Notes under the pieces: generated by a model
Told to the model about the DNA's origin: nothing
What the model saw: the letters and a program-made list of their open reading frames with translations, nothing else
The model's database searches: none
Assembly: GCF_001895085.1 (NCBI RefSeq)
Contig: NZ_BDFD01000001.1
Coordinates: forward strand, 62,001-126,000
DNA: 64,000 bases
Source of the DNA: Mariprofundus micogutta
GTDB taxonomy: Bacteria; Pseudomonadota; Zetaproteobacteria; Mariprofundales; Mariprofundaceae
Direction: 5' to 3'
Position numbers and translations under genes: made by a program
Shown: positions 26,482 through 35,112 of the stretch, piece after piece
How positions within the stretch are numbered: position 1 is the first letter of the stretch
Layout of the letters: each line of letters starts with the position of its first letter

Positions 26482-27564
26482 ATGCCTGAACCGTTAAAGA
26501 ACCTGTATAGCGAAGCCCTGATTGATCAGGTGGGAGAAGCGATCAGGGAGAACTACCCTGCTTTTGAACTGTCGGGTTTCAAACAGACGGTTTTCGATGA
26601 ACAATGGCAAACACGGGAACTAAAATCCCGTATGACCCACATCGCTGAATCACTGCGCCCTTTTCTCCCCGATGATTACCCTCAGGCATTGCAGATTCTA
26701 AAAACGGCTTGTGAACGATTCAGTGGCTTTGAACCCATGTTTTTTCCAGCTTTCGCCGAGTTATACGGCATGGATGACTTCGAGGCCTCCATTGATGCAC
26801 TTGAACACATGACACAGTTCAGTTCCTCCGAACTGGCAGTGCGTCCATTCATTATCCGCTACGGGAACCGGATGATGAAGCAGATGCAGATCTGGGCTGA
26901 GTCGGATAACAAACATGTGCGCAGGTTGGCAAGCGAAGGCTGCAGACCAAGGCTGCCATGGGCCATGGCTCTGCCTGAATTCAAAAAGGACCCCGGACCT
27001 GTCCTGAACGTGATTGAAAAGCTGATGCAAGATGACTCCGAATACGTTCCCCGCAGCGTGGCCAATAATTTAAACGACATTTCAAAAGACAATCCGGATA
27101 TTCTGATTGAGTTGCTGCGCACTCGCATGGGCAAATGCAATAAAACCAACTGGATACTCAAACATGCCAGTCGCACACTACTCAAGCGGGGGCATGCTGA
27201 AGTACTTCGCCTGTTCGGGTTCAGCGACCCGACTCATATCGACATCGGCAAGCTTCAGGTTGCGGAATCAGTAAAATCCGGTGATCAGCTTCCTTTCTCC
27301 TTCACGGTTGAAGGCAAAGACAAACAGCTGGGCAAACTGCGCATCGAATACGCCATCGACTTTATGAAAGCCAATGGCAAACAGGCACGTAAGGTGTTCA
27401 AAATATCTGAAGCCGACTACGCTGAGCAGATAAAACATGTTTCACGTTCACACTCGTTTAAATTCATCTCCACCCGACGTTATTATACGGGACGCCATGC
27501 TTTGGCTGTGATCATCAACGGCAAACAACTTGCAACAGCCGCATTCGATCTAACTGAAAAATGA
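26482..27564 (+). CDS. AlkC/AlkD-like DNA alkylation repair protein
   Basis: A 360-aa protein built of HEAT-like helical repeats, with sequence features of the AlkC/AlkD DNA glycosylase superfamily: EPLKNLYSEALI at the N-terminus, VRRLASEGCRPRLPWA, DDSEYVPRSVANNLNDISKDNPD and KTNWILKHASRTLLKRGH. The last is typical of COG4335-type enzymes. A beta-rich C-terminal part follows (about 260-360). It would excise alkylated bases such as 3-methyladenine. The start was placed at the methionine matching the family N-terminus; two earlier in-frame ATGs exist at 26458. It overlaps the TfoX-C gene by 4 bases. Confidence 0.85.
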   Translation: MPEPLKNLYSEALIDQVGEAIRENYPAFELSGFKQTVFDEQWQTRELKSRMTHIAESLRPFLPDDYPQALQILKTACERFSGFEPMFFPAFAELYGMDDFEASIDALEHMTQFSSSELAVRPFIIRYGNRMMKQMQIWAESDNKHVRRLASEGCRPRLPWAMALPEFKKDPGPVLNVIEKLMQDDSEYVPRSVANNLNDISKDNPDILIELLRTRMGKCNKTNWILKHASRTLLKRGHAEVLRLFGFSDPTHIDIGKLQVAESVKSGDQLPFSFTVEGKDKQLGKLRIEYAIDFMKANGKQARKVFKISEADYAEQIKHVSRSHSFKFISTRRYYTGRHALAVIINGKQLATAAFDLTEK

Positions 27565-27791
27565 GAAACATCGGCAAGGTTTCCCGCCTGTGGTTGAGGG
27601 AGATAGAGGTTTATAATCTCAACGACCTGAAAGCATGTGGCGCTATTGCCGCCTACCACATGATCAAATCCATACACCCCAACGCCACACTGAATCTGCT
27701 ATGGGCATTAGAGGGTGCAATTCTCGATATCGACTGGCGCGAAATACCCGAATCACGCAAACACGAGCTAAGCAAACAACTCATCCCCTAA
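27561..27791 (+). CDS. TfoX C-terminal-domain protein
   Basis: A 76-aa protein consisting only of a TfoX_C domain: SRLWLREIEVYNLNDLKACG, GAIAAYHMIKS and LNLLWALEGAILDIDWREIP. TfoX in other bacteria is linked to competence regulation, but stand-alone C-domains have no firmly known role. It overlaps the end of the alkylation-repair gene (ATGA), so the two are translationally coupled and a DNA-related function is plausible. Confidence 0.88.
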   Translation: MRNIGKVSRLWLREIEVYNLNDLKACGAIAAYHMIKSIHPNATLNLLWALEGAILDIDWREIPESRKHELSKQLIP

Positions 27792-27843
27792 GCCGTTAAG
27801 CAAACGCTGATATATTCATTGTTTCCGTACAGCTCATGACGAG

Positions 27844-27879
27844 CTTACAAACAAGCCACGTAAGTGGCTGGTTTGTAAG
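27844..27879. repeat. 36-base near-perfect hairpin
   Basis: CTTACAAAC-A-AGCCAC, loop GTAA, GTGGCT-G-GTTTGTAAG. It lies 52 bases after the TfoX-C gene and is followed on plus by AAAAAGAAACG. It could serve as a transcript end or a repeated palindromic element; no second copy was noticed in the window. Confidence 0.5.
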
Positions 27880-27991
27880 AAAAAGAAACGATGCGAGGTG
27901 ATTGTCGCGAGAAGTGGCAGAGAGAGTTGCCCCGGGGTGATTTTGCTTTTGCGAACTGTTTTCCGGCAGGAGCCAATAAATCATCATCTCC

Positions 27992-28006
27992 TTAACAAAA
28001 CTTTAC
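27992..28006 (-). promoter_or_regulatory. CpxR-type box upstream of the Spy-like/CpxRA-like genes
   Basis: The minus strand reads GTAAA-N5-GTTAA, one mismatch from the CpxR consensus GTAAA-N5-GTAAA. It is about 85 bases upstream of the Spy/CpxP-like start and fits autoregulation by the downstream response regulator. The plus-strand TTTACA within it could also be a -35. Confidence 0.5.
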
Positions 28007-28090
28007 AAAGCGGAAATTTTAGCGAAACAGTCTGTTTCTAACATTCATCCTGTGGTTCCAGAGAAGAACCCGATTCACAGGAGGCAAACG

Positions 28091-28642
28091 ATGAACAAGG
28101 AAGCAGAAGAACATGAGCAACAGGATTCTGGGCACACATGTAAACGGGAGCATTGTGGAAAACGTAGAAGTTGTGGACGAATACTGTTCGGAGTGCTGGC
28201 CATCATTGGAGTTGTATGGCTGGCTGGGGCTGCATTCGGACCCGACTGCGGATACGCCGGCTTCCATCACAGAGACCATCACTGGAGTGAAGCGGACTTA
28301 AGCAAGCGCATGGACAAGATGACTGATCGATTGATTGATCATGTCGATGCCAGCAATGAACAGGCTCAACAGATCAAATCCATCACCGATAGTTATGCAA
28401 CTCGTCTGCAATCAGGCAAGGATAAGCTGATGGACAGTCGCAAAGCGTTTACCAGACTGCTTACCGAAGAGAACATCAACAGAGCGGAACTGGAAAATGT
28501 TCGCCTCTCAACATTTGAGCTGCTTAACCGGAACAGTCAGGAGCTGGTACAGATGCTAGCCGATATTGCTGATGTTCTGACAGCGGAGCAGAGGCAGCAA
28601 CTGGCAGAGCACGCGAAAGATGGCTTACACCGTCTTCACTAA
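28091..28642 (+). CDS. Spy/CpxP-like envelope stress protein, membrane anchored
   Basis: A 183-aa protein with one transmembrane segment (about residues 32-50, ILFGVLAIIGVVWLAGAAF). A histidine-rich patch (GFHHRDHHWSEADL) and a helical periplasmic domain with LTXXQ-type motifs (LTEENINRAEL, LTAEQRQQLAEH) follow. Such proteins bind misfolded proteins or metals and modulate CpxA-type kinases. The start ATG at 28091 has GGAGG in front. The two-component genes follow after 76 bases. The basic, Cys/His-rich cytosolic head (CKREHCGKRRSCGR) is unusual. Confidence 0.85.
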   Translation: MNKEAEEHEQQDSGHTCKREHCGKRRSCGRILFGVLAIIGVVWLAGAAFGPDCGYAGFHHRDHHWSEADLSKRMDKMTDRLIDHVDASNEQAQQIKSITDSYATRLQSGKDKLMDSRKAFTRLLTEENINRAELENVRLSTFELLNRNSQELVQMLADIADVLTAEQRQQLAEHAKDGLHRLH

Positions 28643-28718
28643 CGGCAATCAGCAGGAATATGGTCATACTGCCGGTTCAAATATAGGCTGGCAGCATGAC
28701 TAGGGGTAAGATGAGACT

Positions 28719-29402
28719 ATGCCTAAAATCCTGATGATCGAAGATGATCTACAACAGTCCGGGATGCTCTCCGACTATCTGTCGGCTGAGCAAATGGATG
28801 TTGTCACCTGTGCAAACGGAAACGATGGGCTAAGCAGACTACAGAGAGAGTCCTTTGATGCCCTGATCCTTGATGTCGGTCTGCCTGACATGGATGGGTT
28901 TGAAGTGTGCCGAAGGCTCAGAGCGTTCTCAGCACTTCCCGTACTGATGTTAACGGCACGTGGTGATGAGATGGACCGAATCATCGGTCTGGAGATTGGT
29001 GCCGATGACTACCTGCCAAAACCGTTTAATCCTCGCGAACTACTGGCCCGATTGAGAGCCATACTGCGCCGTGCTCAACACAGCTCAAACTCTGCAGCTC
29101 TTCATTTTGGACGACTGGAAATTCATGAAGATGCGCATTCCGCCAGTCTGGATGGTCAAACAATCAACCTTACTGCTTACCAGTTTGATCTACTCTCAAT
29201 TTTAGCCAGACACGCTGGCCGCGTAATGAGCCGGGATCAGATTATGGATGAACTTAAAGGTCATGATCTGGACTCTTTTGATCGCAGTATTGATGTGCAC
29301 ATCTCCCGCATCCGTTCACATATTGAAGACGACCCTAAAAAACCCCGCCGAATTCTTACCATTCGCGGCACAGGTTATGTTTTCGCCAGACAGCAGGATT
29401 GA
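28719..29402 (+). CDS. OmpR-family response regulator (CpxR-like)
   Basis: A 227-aa regulator: receiver 1-115 with MIEDD at the start, phospho-Asp51 region LILDVGLPDMDG, LTARGDE and LPKPFNPREL. A winged-helix DNA-binding domain follows (about 130-225) with NLTAYQFDLLSILARHAGRVMSRDQIM and RSIDVHISRIRSHIEDDPK. It probably activates the Spy-like gene and its own operon through the GTAAA-type box upstream. It overlaps the kinase gene start by one base (TGATG). Confidence 0.94.
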   Translation: MPKILMIEDDLQQSGMLSDYLSAEQMDVVTCANGNDGLSRLQRESFDALILDVGLPDMDGFEVCRRLRAFSALPVLMLTARGDEMDRIIGLEIGADDYLPKPFNPRELLARLRAILRRAQHSSNSAALHFGRLEIHEDAHSASLDGQTINLTAYQFDLLSILARHAGRVMSRDQIMDELKGHDLDSFDRSIDVHISRIRSHIEDDPKKPRRILTIRGTGYVFARQQD

Positions 29403-30667
29403 TGGGTCCGGATATGCGCCATAAACTCTACCTGCAAATCTATTTCGCCTTTCTCGGCGGACTCATCCTGTTTGCATTGCTTGCAGGTCTGGCCTGGAAA
29501 ACAATGTCGGAAGGTAATGAACCAGCCCGTTTTAAGGCGGGTCTGAGCCTGTTGATAAGTGAATCACTTCCACAACAACTGCCAACTGAGGTGTTGCGCG
29601 AAAAGATAAATAAGCTGGCCAGCACATTCGAGGTAAAACTGAGTCTCTATAATCGTGATGGCAAACATGTCATTTCATCCGGCAGCCGCCTGCCACTGCC
29701 GAAAGAGCGGAAAAATGATGGCTGGGATCATAACCACGACCATGACATGAACAATTTTTCCATGCGCCTGAATGATGGTCGCTGGTTGATTGTTTCCAAC
29801 GCCAACAAACCATTCCCCATCCCCCTTGTTATCATTGCCATGCTATTGATTGTGCTCGGTTTAGCAGCCTATCCGCTTGCCAGGCGGTTAACATGTCGTC
29901 TGGAACAGTTGCAGAAGCAGGTCGATGCATTCGGCCAGGGTAACTTGAAAGCCAGAGCGAAGATCAACGGCAAGGATGAGATAGCAACGCTGGCATCGCG
30001 CTTCAACCACACCGCTGAGCAGATTGAGAAACTGATTGAAGCTCAGAAGCATGTTCTCAGTGGCGCATCACATGAACTCAGGTCCCCACTGACGCGCATG
30101 CGTATGGCTATTGAATTGATAGATACAACTTCTGTTGCTGAAACAAAGAGTCGATTGGAAGCTGATATTGCTGAACTGGATGATCTGGTCGATGAACTAT
30201 TGCTAGCCAGTAAGCTGGATGCCAACAGTTCAGTCAAACCTTTTGAACAGGTCGACCTTCTCGCTCTGGCTGCGGAAGTTGGAGCCAGTTACAAAAGTGA
30301 TATTTCAGGAGCTCCCGCTACAGTTATGGGAGATGAGCTAATGCTGCGCCGCTTACTACGCAACCTGCTTGAGAATGGTCAACGTTACGCTGTAGAAGCC
30401 CCCATTTCAGTCTCCATTAGTGGCAACTCCGAATACGCTGTAATCCGGGTATGTGATGATGGGCCCGGCATTCCTGAATCGGAACAGACACGTATCTTTG
30501 AACCGTTTTATCAGGCTCGATCCGGAAAAGAAAAACATGGCAGTATCGGGCTCGGGCTTTCTCTGGTCCGTAAAATTGCCCAACAACACCATGGCGATGT
30601 GCGTTATATCTCGGAGCCGGGAAACGGTGCCTGTTTTGAGGTCACACTAGGCAGCGATCAGCCTTAG
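29402..30667 (+). CDS. Sensor histidine kinase (CpxA-like)
   Basis: A 421-aa kinase with two membrane helices (about 10-33 and 140-158). Between them is a periplasmic domain of about 105 residues containing a His/Asp cluster (GWDHNHDHDMNN) that may bind metal. A HAMP domain, the H-box LSGASHELRSPLTRMRM and ATPase motifs (LLRNLLENGQRYA, CDDGPGIPE, GSIGLGLSLVRKI) follow. The ATG overlaps the regulator's stop. It ends in a 4-base overlap with the convergent PEP synthase gene. Confidence 0.93.
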   Translation: MGPDMRHKLYLQIYFAFLGGLILFALLAGLAWKTMSEGNEPARFKAGLSLLISESLPQQLPTEVLREKINKLASTFEVKLSLYNRDGKHVISSGSRLPLPKERKNDGWDHNHDHDMNNFSMRLNDGRWLIVSNANKPFPIPLVIIAMLLIVLGLAAYPLARRLTCRLEQLQKQVDAFGQGNLKARAKINGKDEIATLASRFNHTAEQIEKLIEAQKHVLSGASHELRSPLTRMRMAIELIDTTSVAETKSRLEADIAELDDLVDELLLASKLDANSSVKPFEQVDLLALAAEVGASYKSDISGAPATVMGDELMLRRLLRNLLENGQRYAVEAPISVSISGNSEYAVIRVCDDGPGIPESEQTRIFEPFYQARSGKEKHGSIGLGLSLVRKIAQQHHGDVRYISEPGNGACFEVTLGSDQP

Positions 30668-33063
30668 TCCTGTTTCTCCTTCTCCACCTCAAGAATTCGC
30701 ATCGTCGTTTCCAGAACGCTGTCCGGATTCAGAGACATCGACTCAATACCCTCTCGAACAAGGAAATCAGCAATCTCGGGATAATCTGACGGGGCCTGCC
30801 CGCATATACCGATATATTTCCCTCGCCGCTTACAGGCGGTTATGGCCATTTTAAACATCTCAAGCATGGCTGGTTCCCGCTCATCGAATACATGAGCTAC
30901 AAGAGCTGAATCCCGGTCCACCCCCAGCGTCAACTGAGTCAAATCGTTGGAACCGATTGAGAAGCCATCAAAGATATCGAGAAATGCATCTGCTGCGATG
31001 ATATTGGCCGGAATTTCGCACATCACATAAACCTGCAATCCATCCTCACCTCGCTTGAGCCCGAACTCGGCCATCAGGTCCAATACCTTCTGCCCTTCCG
31101 TCGGTGTGCGTGTAAACGGTAGCATCAGGCAGACATTCTTCAGCCCTTTCTCCTCGCGCACCAGACGCATTGCCCTGCACTCCAGCGCAAATGCCTCCCT
31201 GAAGGCATCTGAGTAATAACGCGATGCTCCCCGGAAACCGATCATCGGATTCTCTTCCTCAGGTTCGAACGGTTTACCGCCAAGCAGATTGGCATATTCA
31301 TTCGATTTAAAATCGGACATCCGGAAAATCACTTTCTTCGGATAAAATGCTGCAGCAATCATCGCGATTCCCTCAGCAAGCTTTTGCACATAGAAATCAA
31401 CCGGCGAATCATAAGCTTCGGCTCGTCTGCGAATTTCCCGTTTCACCTTGGCATCAATGATCTTTTCAAGCTCCAGAATAGCATTGGGATGAATGCCGAT
31501 ACTGTTATTAATGATAAATTCCAAACGCGCCAGACCCACGCCATCATTGGGGATAGCACTGAAGTCAAAAGCACGATCAGGACTGGCAACATTCATCATA
31601 ATTTTAGTTTTTGGACGGGCCAGCTCCCCCACATTGACTCTCTTCAGCTTAAAGCCCAGTTCACCAGCGTACACGAAACCGGTCTCCCCCTCGGCACAGG
31701 AAACCGTCACCATATCACCATCAACAATGGTTTCTGTGCCACTGCCAGTTCCCACAACTGCCGGCAAACCAAGCTCACGGGAAATAATCGCGGCATGGCA
31801 AGTGCGACCACCGCGATTGGTAACAATGGCTGCAGCGCTCTTCATGATCGGTTCCCAGTCAGGATCAGTCATATCGGTAATCAGCACCTCACCCGGTTCC
31901 AGCTCTTCAATCTGTGATACATCCTTGATCACGCGAGCACGGCCCGTAGCAATTTTGCCTCCCACACTCTTGCCCTGAGCAAGAATCGCTGAGATCTCTT
32001 TCAACTTGTAGAATTCAATCACATGGTAATCACGTCTCGAATGCACAGTTTCAGGTCTTGCCTGTACAATGAACAGTTCACCTGATTTACCATCCTTGGC
32101 CCACTCAATATCCATCGGCTGCAGATGTCCTGCAAGTTCAGAATAATGCTCTTCAATAATCACCGCATAGTTAGCCAGCTTTAATAGTTCATCTTCACTC
32201 AGGCAATAGACACGTTGATCTTCCAACGGCACATGCACATTTTTGGTCGGATGTTTCATCGATTCGGAATAGACCATCTTGATGGCCTTCTCGCCCAGTG
32301 TGCGGCCCAGCAGGGCTCTGTATCCCTCTTTCAGCAGTGGCTTGAAGACATAGGCCTCATCAGGCCTGACACTGCCCTGCACTACATTCTCACCCAGCCC
32401 GTAAGAACTGGTAATGAACACGGCATTGTTAAAACCCGATTCCGTATCAATGGAGAACATCACACCAGCCGATGCCAGATCACTGCGCACCATTTTCTGA
32501 ACACCGGCAGAGAGAGCGACTTTCAAATGGTCAAAGCCCTTATCAACCCGGTAAGAGATGGCGCGATTGGTAAACAATGAGGCATAAACCTGTTTAATAT
32601 GTTCCACGACACTCTTTTTACCACGCACATTAAGATAACTCTCCTGCTGCCCGGCAAATGATGCATCCGGCAAATCTTCAGCCGTTGCCGATGAGCGGAC
32701 AGATACCGCCAGTGGCCGCTCGTGATACTGCTGCACCAATAATTGATAGGCTTCAACGATTTCAGTCTCAAGGTCATCAGGCATTGTGGCATGGGCAATG
32801 ATGGAGCGCAGATGACAACCACATTCAGCCAGCTTCTTCATATCATGCGTATCAAGCCCTTCCAGAGTTTTGGCAATATCATCTTTGAGATTGTTATATT
32901 CGATATAGTGCCAGTAGGCATCGGCTGTGGTGGCAAAACCATTGGGGATTTTGATCCCCTTCTCTGTCAAGTTGCAGTACATCTCACCAAGCGAGGCATT
33001 CTTACCGCCGACGAGTGCAACATCGGATAGCCCCAGCTCTTCAAAGAAGCGAATATATTTCAT
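30664..33063 (-). CDS. ppsA: Phosphoenolpyruvate synthase
   Basis: A 799-aa enzyme (pyruvate, water dikinase) making PEP from pyruvate and ATP. Order of domains: N-terminal ATP-grasp (LVGGKNASLGEMY, SVRSSATAEDLPDASFAGQQ, residues about 15-340), the phospho-histidine domain GGRTCHAAIISRELGLPAVVG (about 420), then the PEP/pyruvate barrel (RMSDFKSNEYANLLGG, MLPFTRTPTEGQKVL, GSNDLTQLTLGVDRD). The ATG at 33061-33063 has GGAGG ahead; longer readings have none. It balances pyruvate kinase and feeds gluconeogenesis. Confidence 0.96.
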   Translation of the reverse strand: MKYIRFFEELGLSDVALVGGKNASLGEMYCNLTEKGIKIPNGFATTADAYWHYIEYNNLKDDIAKTLEGLDTHDMKKLAECGCHLRSIIAHATMPDDLETEIVEAYQLLVQQYHERPLAVSVRSSATAEDLPDASFAGQQESYLNVRGKKSVVEHIKQVYASLFTNRAISYRVDKGFDHLKVALSAGVQKMVRSDLASAGVMFSIDTESGFNNAVFITSSYGLGENVVQGSVRPDEAYVFKPLLKEGYRALLGRTLGEKAIKMVYSESMKHPTKNVHVPLEDQRVYCLSEDELLKLANYAVIIEEHYSELAGHLQPMDIEWAKDGKSGELFIVQARPETVHSRRDYHVIEFYKLKEISAILAQGKSVGGKIATGRARVIKDVSQIEELEPGEVLITDMTDPDWEPIMKSAAAIVTNRGGRTCHAAIISRELGLPAVVGTGSGTETIVDGDMVTVSCAEGETGFVYAGELGFKLKRVNVGELARPKTKIMMNVASPDRAFDFSAIPNDGVGLARLEFIINNSIGIHPNAILELEKIIDAKVKREIRRRAEAYDSPVDFYVQKLAEGIAMIAAAFYPKKVIFRMSDFKSNEYANLLGGKPFEPEEENPMIGFRGASRYYSDAFREAFALECRAMRLVREEKGLKNVCLMLPFTRTPTEGQKVLDLMAEFGLKRGEDGLQVYVMCEIPANIIAADAFLDIFDGFSIGSNDLTQLTLGVDRDSALVAHVFDEREPAMLEMFKMAITACKRRGKYIGICGQAPSDYPEIADFLVREGIESMSLNPDSVLETTMRILEVEKEKQD

Positions 33064-33213
33064 ACGAACCTCCACAAGACCCTGCATCATTCTCAATAGA
33101 ATAAGTATCTGTCTGCAACCCCGGCTCTGCAACCAATCAGATTATAAGCTATAGACAGTGAATATGTGCTATCGTTATTGTCACAAGCAGAACGAATAAC
33201 ATGGAGAGTCAAC

Positions 33214-34092
33214 ATGGTGAAAGGAAGCTGTCTGTGCGGACAGGTCAAATATGAAATTCATGGTGAGATGGGGGAAATCACCCACTGCCATTGTCCTACC
33301 TGCCAGAAAGCACACGCCACCGCATTCTCTTCTGTTGCATGGGTACAGCTGAATGACCTGCATTTCACCGCTGGTGAAAATCTATTGAAGTTTTACGAAT
33401 CATCACCCGGCAAGAAACGTTACTTCTGTTCCAACTGTGGCTCTCAAATCTATGCCAAACGTGAAGATCAGAATCATTATATTTTTCGCATGGGCACCAT
33501 TGACGGAGACCCGGGCATTCGCCCTGCCCGGCACACATTTACACGTTACAAAGCCCCATGGTACAACATACATGATGATATTCCCGAGTTTTCAGAATGG
33601 CCGGTGGAATCATCAGTCAACGCACCGCCACACGAGGATAGACTGCATTTAATGCAGACAATTCACTCCATACTCACGCTGGCTGCCAGACAGGGAACAG
33701 CCACATCACTGTTGCTGCTCAATATCGGTGACCAGAATATGGCGAACATTTCTGATCAGATAAAAAGGAATGTGCGCGAATCAGATATTATTGAACAACT
33801 TGATGATACTTATGCCGTATTACTCCCCTACACCGACACCAGTGCCTCACTGGTTCTGGCTGAACGGATCTGTAACACATTAAAGGCAGACACATTAAAC
33901 AGAGGATCACATTTGAATATCGGTGCAGCCACACTGCATGCCGATCAGCTAGACAACAGTAACCTGCTGACTAATGGCGACGATTTACTGCACAAGGCGA
34001 GCAGGGCTCTTGATGTTTCAACAGAACAAGCAGAAGACAAGGCGGTCCACTTCAACAGTCTCGCTTCAGCCCTTGATACTCAACCTGACTGA
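33214..34092 (+). CDS. GFA-domain protein fused to a degenerate GGDEF domain
   Basis: A 292-aa protein. Residues about 1-125 form a GFA/CENP-V-like zinc fold (GSCLCGQVKYEI, CHCPTCQKAHATAF, YFCSNCGSQIYA), as in glutathione-dependent formaldehyde-activating enzymes. Residues about 145-285 resemble a shortened diguanylate cyclase domain: SLLLLNIGDQNMANI, RESDIIEQLDDTYAVLLPYT, SLVLAERICNTL and LLHKASRALDV. The active-site GGDEF is replaced by LDDTY, so cyclase activity is unlikely. ATG at 33214 has GGAG upstream. The fusion is unusual and may make a sensor or binding protein. Confidence 0.82.
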   Translation: MVKGSCLCGQVKYEIHGEMGEITHCHCPTCQKAHATAFSSVAWVQLNDLHFTAGENLLKFYESSPGKKRYFCSNCGSQIYAKREDQNHYIFRMGTIDGDPGIRPARHTFTRYKAPWYNIHDDIPEFSEWPVESSVNAPPHEDRLHLMQTIHSILTLAARQGTATSLLLLNIGDQNMANISDQIKRNVRESDIIEQLDDTYAVLLPYTDTSASLVLAERICNTLKADTLNRGSHLNIGAATLHADQLDNSNLLTNGDDLLHKASRALDVSTEQAEDKAVHFNSLASALDTQPD

Positions 34093-34219
34093 GTTCGCAA
34101 CAAATGCATTATTCTCGATATCATTCACGCAGAAGATCCCCCAATCCCATAAGTTTTTCCTCAGCCAAGCAAACTTATTATATAAACACAAGCGCATTTA
34201 CACACACTGGAATACAGCA

Positions 34220-34459
34220 TTAGCGTTTAATCAGGCCTACGATAAAGATGAGAATAACAGCCCCCAGTACGGCTGCCATCAGGGTACCGATCAAGCCGCC
34301 AAAAGAAAAACCGAGAAATCCGAAAACATATTTACCGATGAATGCGCCGACCACACCGATCACCATATTACCGATCAGGCCGTAACCACCCCCCTTCATC
34401 AGATTGCCCGCAATCCAGCCCGCAACCGCACCAATCAAAAGAAATATCAGTAAATCCAT
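34220..34459 (-). CDS. GlsB/YeaQ/YmgE-family small membrane protein
   Basis: A 79-aa protein of the transglycosylase-associated (GlsB/YeaQ/YmgE) family: three glycine-rich transmembrane helices with GAVAGWIAGNLMKGGGYGLIGNMVIGVVGAFIG-type sequence. Usually a stress-associated inner-membrane protein of unclear function. GGAG stands 7-8 bases before the ATG. It is divergent from the ribosomal protein operon. Confidence 0.9.
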   Translation of the reverse strand: MDLLIFLLIGAVAGWIAGNLMKGGGYGLIGNMVIGVVGAFIGKYVFGFLGFSFGGLIGTLMAAVLGAVILIFIVGLIKR

Positions 34460-34606
34460 GATCACACTCCAAGTATTGAATAAATGATAGCATAACCCGG
34501 TGAAACAAATTCATCCATCATCGCTTGCAATCATTCACTTACTGATTAATATGCGCGCCGTTGCATGGGAAACTGTGTAACTACATACCTTGCTCCGGAC
34601 GCGCTT

Positions 34607-34628
34607 AAACGTACCGGGGCGTACGTTT
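34607..34628 (+). promoter_or_regulatory. Hairpin in the rpsF leader, candidate S6:S18 control element
   Basis: AAACGTAC and GTACGTTT form a perfect 8-base stem with loop CGGGGC, ending 22 bases before the rpsF start codon. A CCG trinucleotide at the loop edge recalls the S6:S18-binding leaders described upstream of rpsF in many bacteria (from memory). Confidence 0.4.
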
Positions 34629-34650
34629 GTACACCAAGAGGAGCGCCGTT

Positions 34651-35112
34651 TTGTATTACGAAACTATTTTTATCGTTAATCCTGATATCTCTCAGGAAAA
34701 CACCGAAGCACTGACCGATGATCTGGTCGCTAAAGTCGAAAAAGTCGGTGGCCGCATTGTTAAACGCGAAAACTGGGGTTCACGTCCGATGGCATATTCC
34801 ATTGCCAATCGTAAACGTGGCAACTACATGCTGCTGGTAACAGATGGCAGTGCTGATGCTATCAAAACCCTGGAACATGCTATCAGTCTTGAAGAGCGCA
34901 TCATCCGCTCACTGACCACCAAGCTGACTGAACTTTCTGACAAGCCATCTCCTCTACTGCGTCGCGCTCAAGCTACGGCCAAGCGTGAAGAAGAAGCTGC
35001 TGCCGCTGCCGCTGAAGCCGCTGCTGAGGAAGCTGCACCTGCAGCAGAGACTGCTACAACTGAAGAAGCTGCACCTGCAGCTGAAACTGATGGAGCAGAC
35101 GCAAGCGTCTGA
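34651..35112 (+). CDS. rpsF: Small ribosomal subunit protein bS6
   Basis: A 153-aa bS6 with the usual start YYETIFIVNPDIS and the RNA-binding core NWGSRPMAYSIANRKRGNY. It binds bS18 in the 30S platform. The C-terminal 45 residues are an alanine/glutamate-rich tail (EEEAAAAAAEAAAEEAAPAAE...), longer than in E. coli. The start is TTG at 34651 with GAGGAG nine to ten bases upstream; the longer frame would extend bS6 by eight residues that do not match the family. First gene of the rpsF-rpsR-rplI-dnaB operon. Confidence 0.95.
   Translation: MYYETIFIVNPDISQENTEALTDDLVAKVEKVGGRIVKRENWGSRPMAYSIANRKRGNYMLLVTDGSADAIKTLEHAISLEERIIRSLTTKLTELSDKPSPLLRRAQATAKREEEAAAAAAEAAAEEAAPAAETATTEEAAPAAETDGADASV

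Noticed and set aside
33214-34092. Active diguanylate cyclase
   Set aside because: GGDEF is replaced by LDDTY and the domain is shortened.
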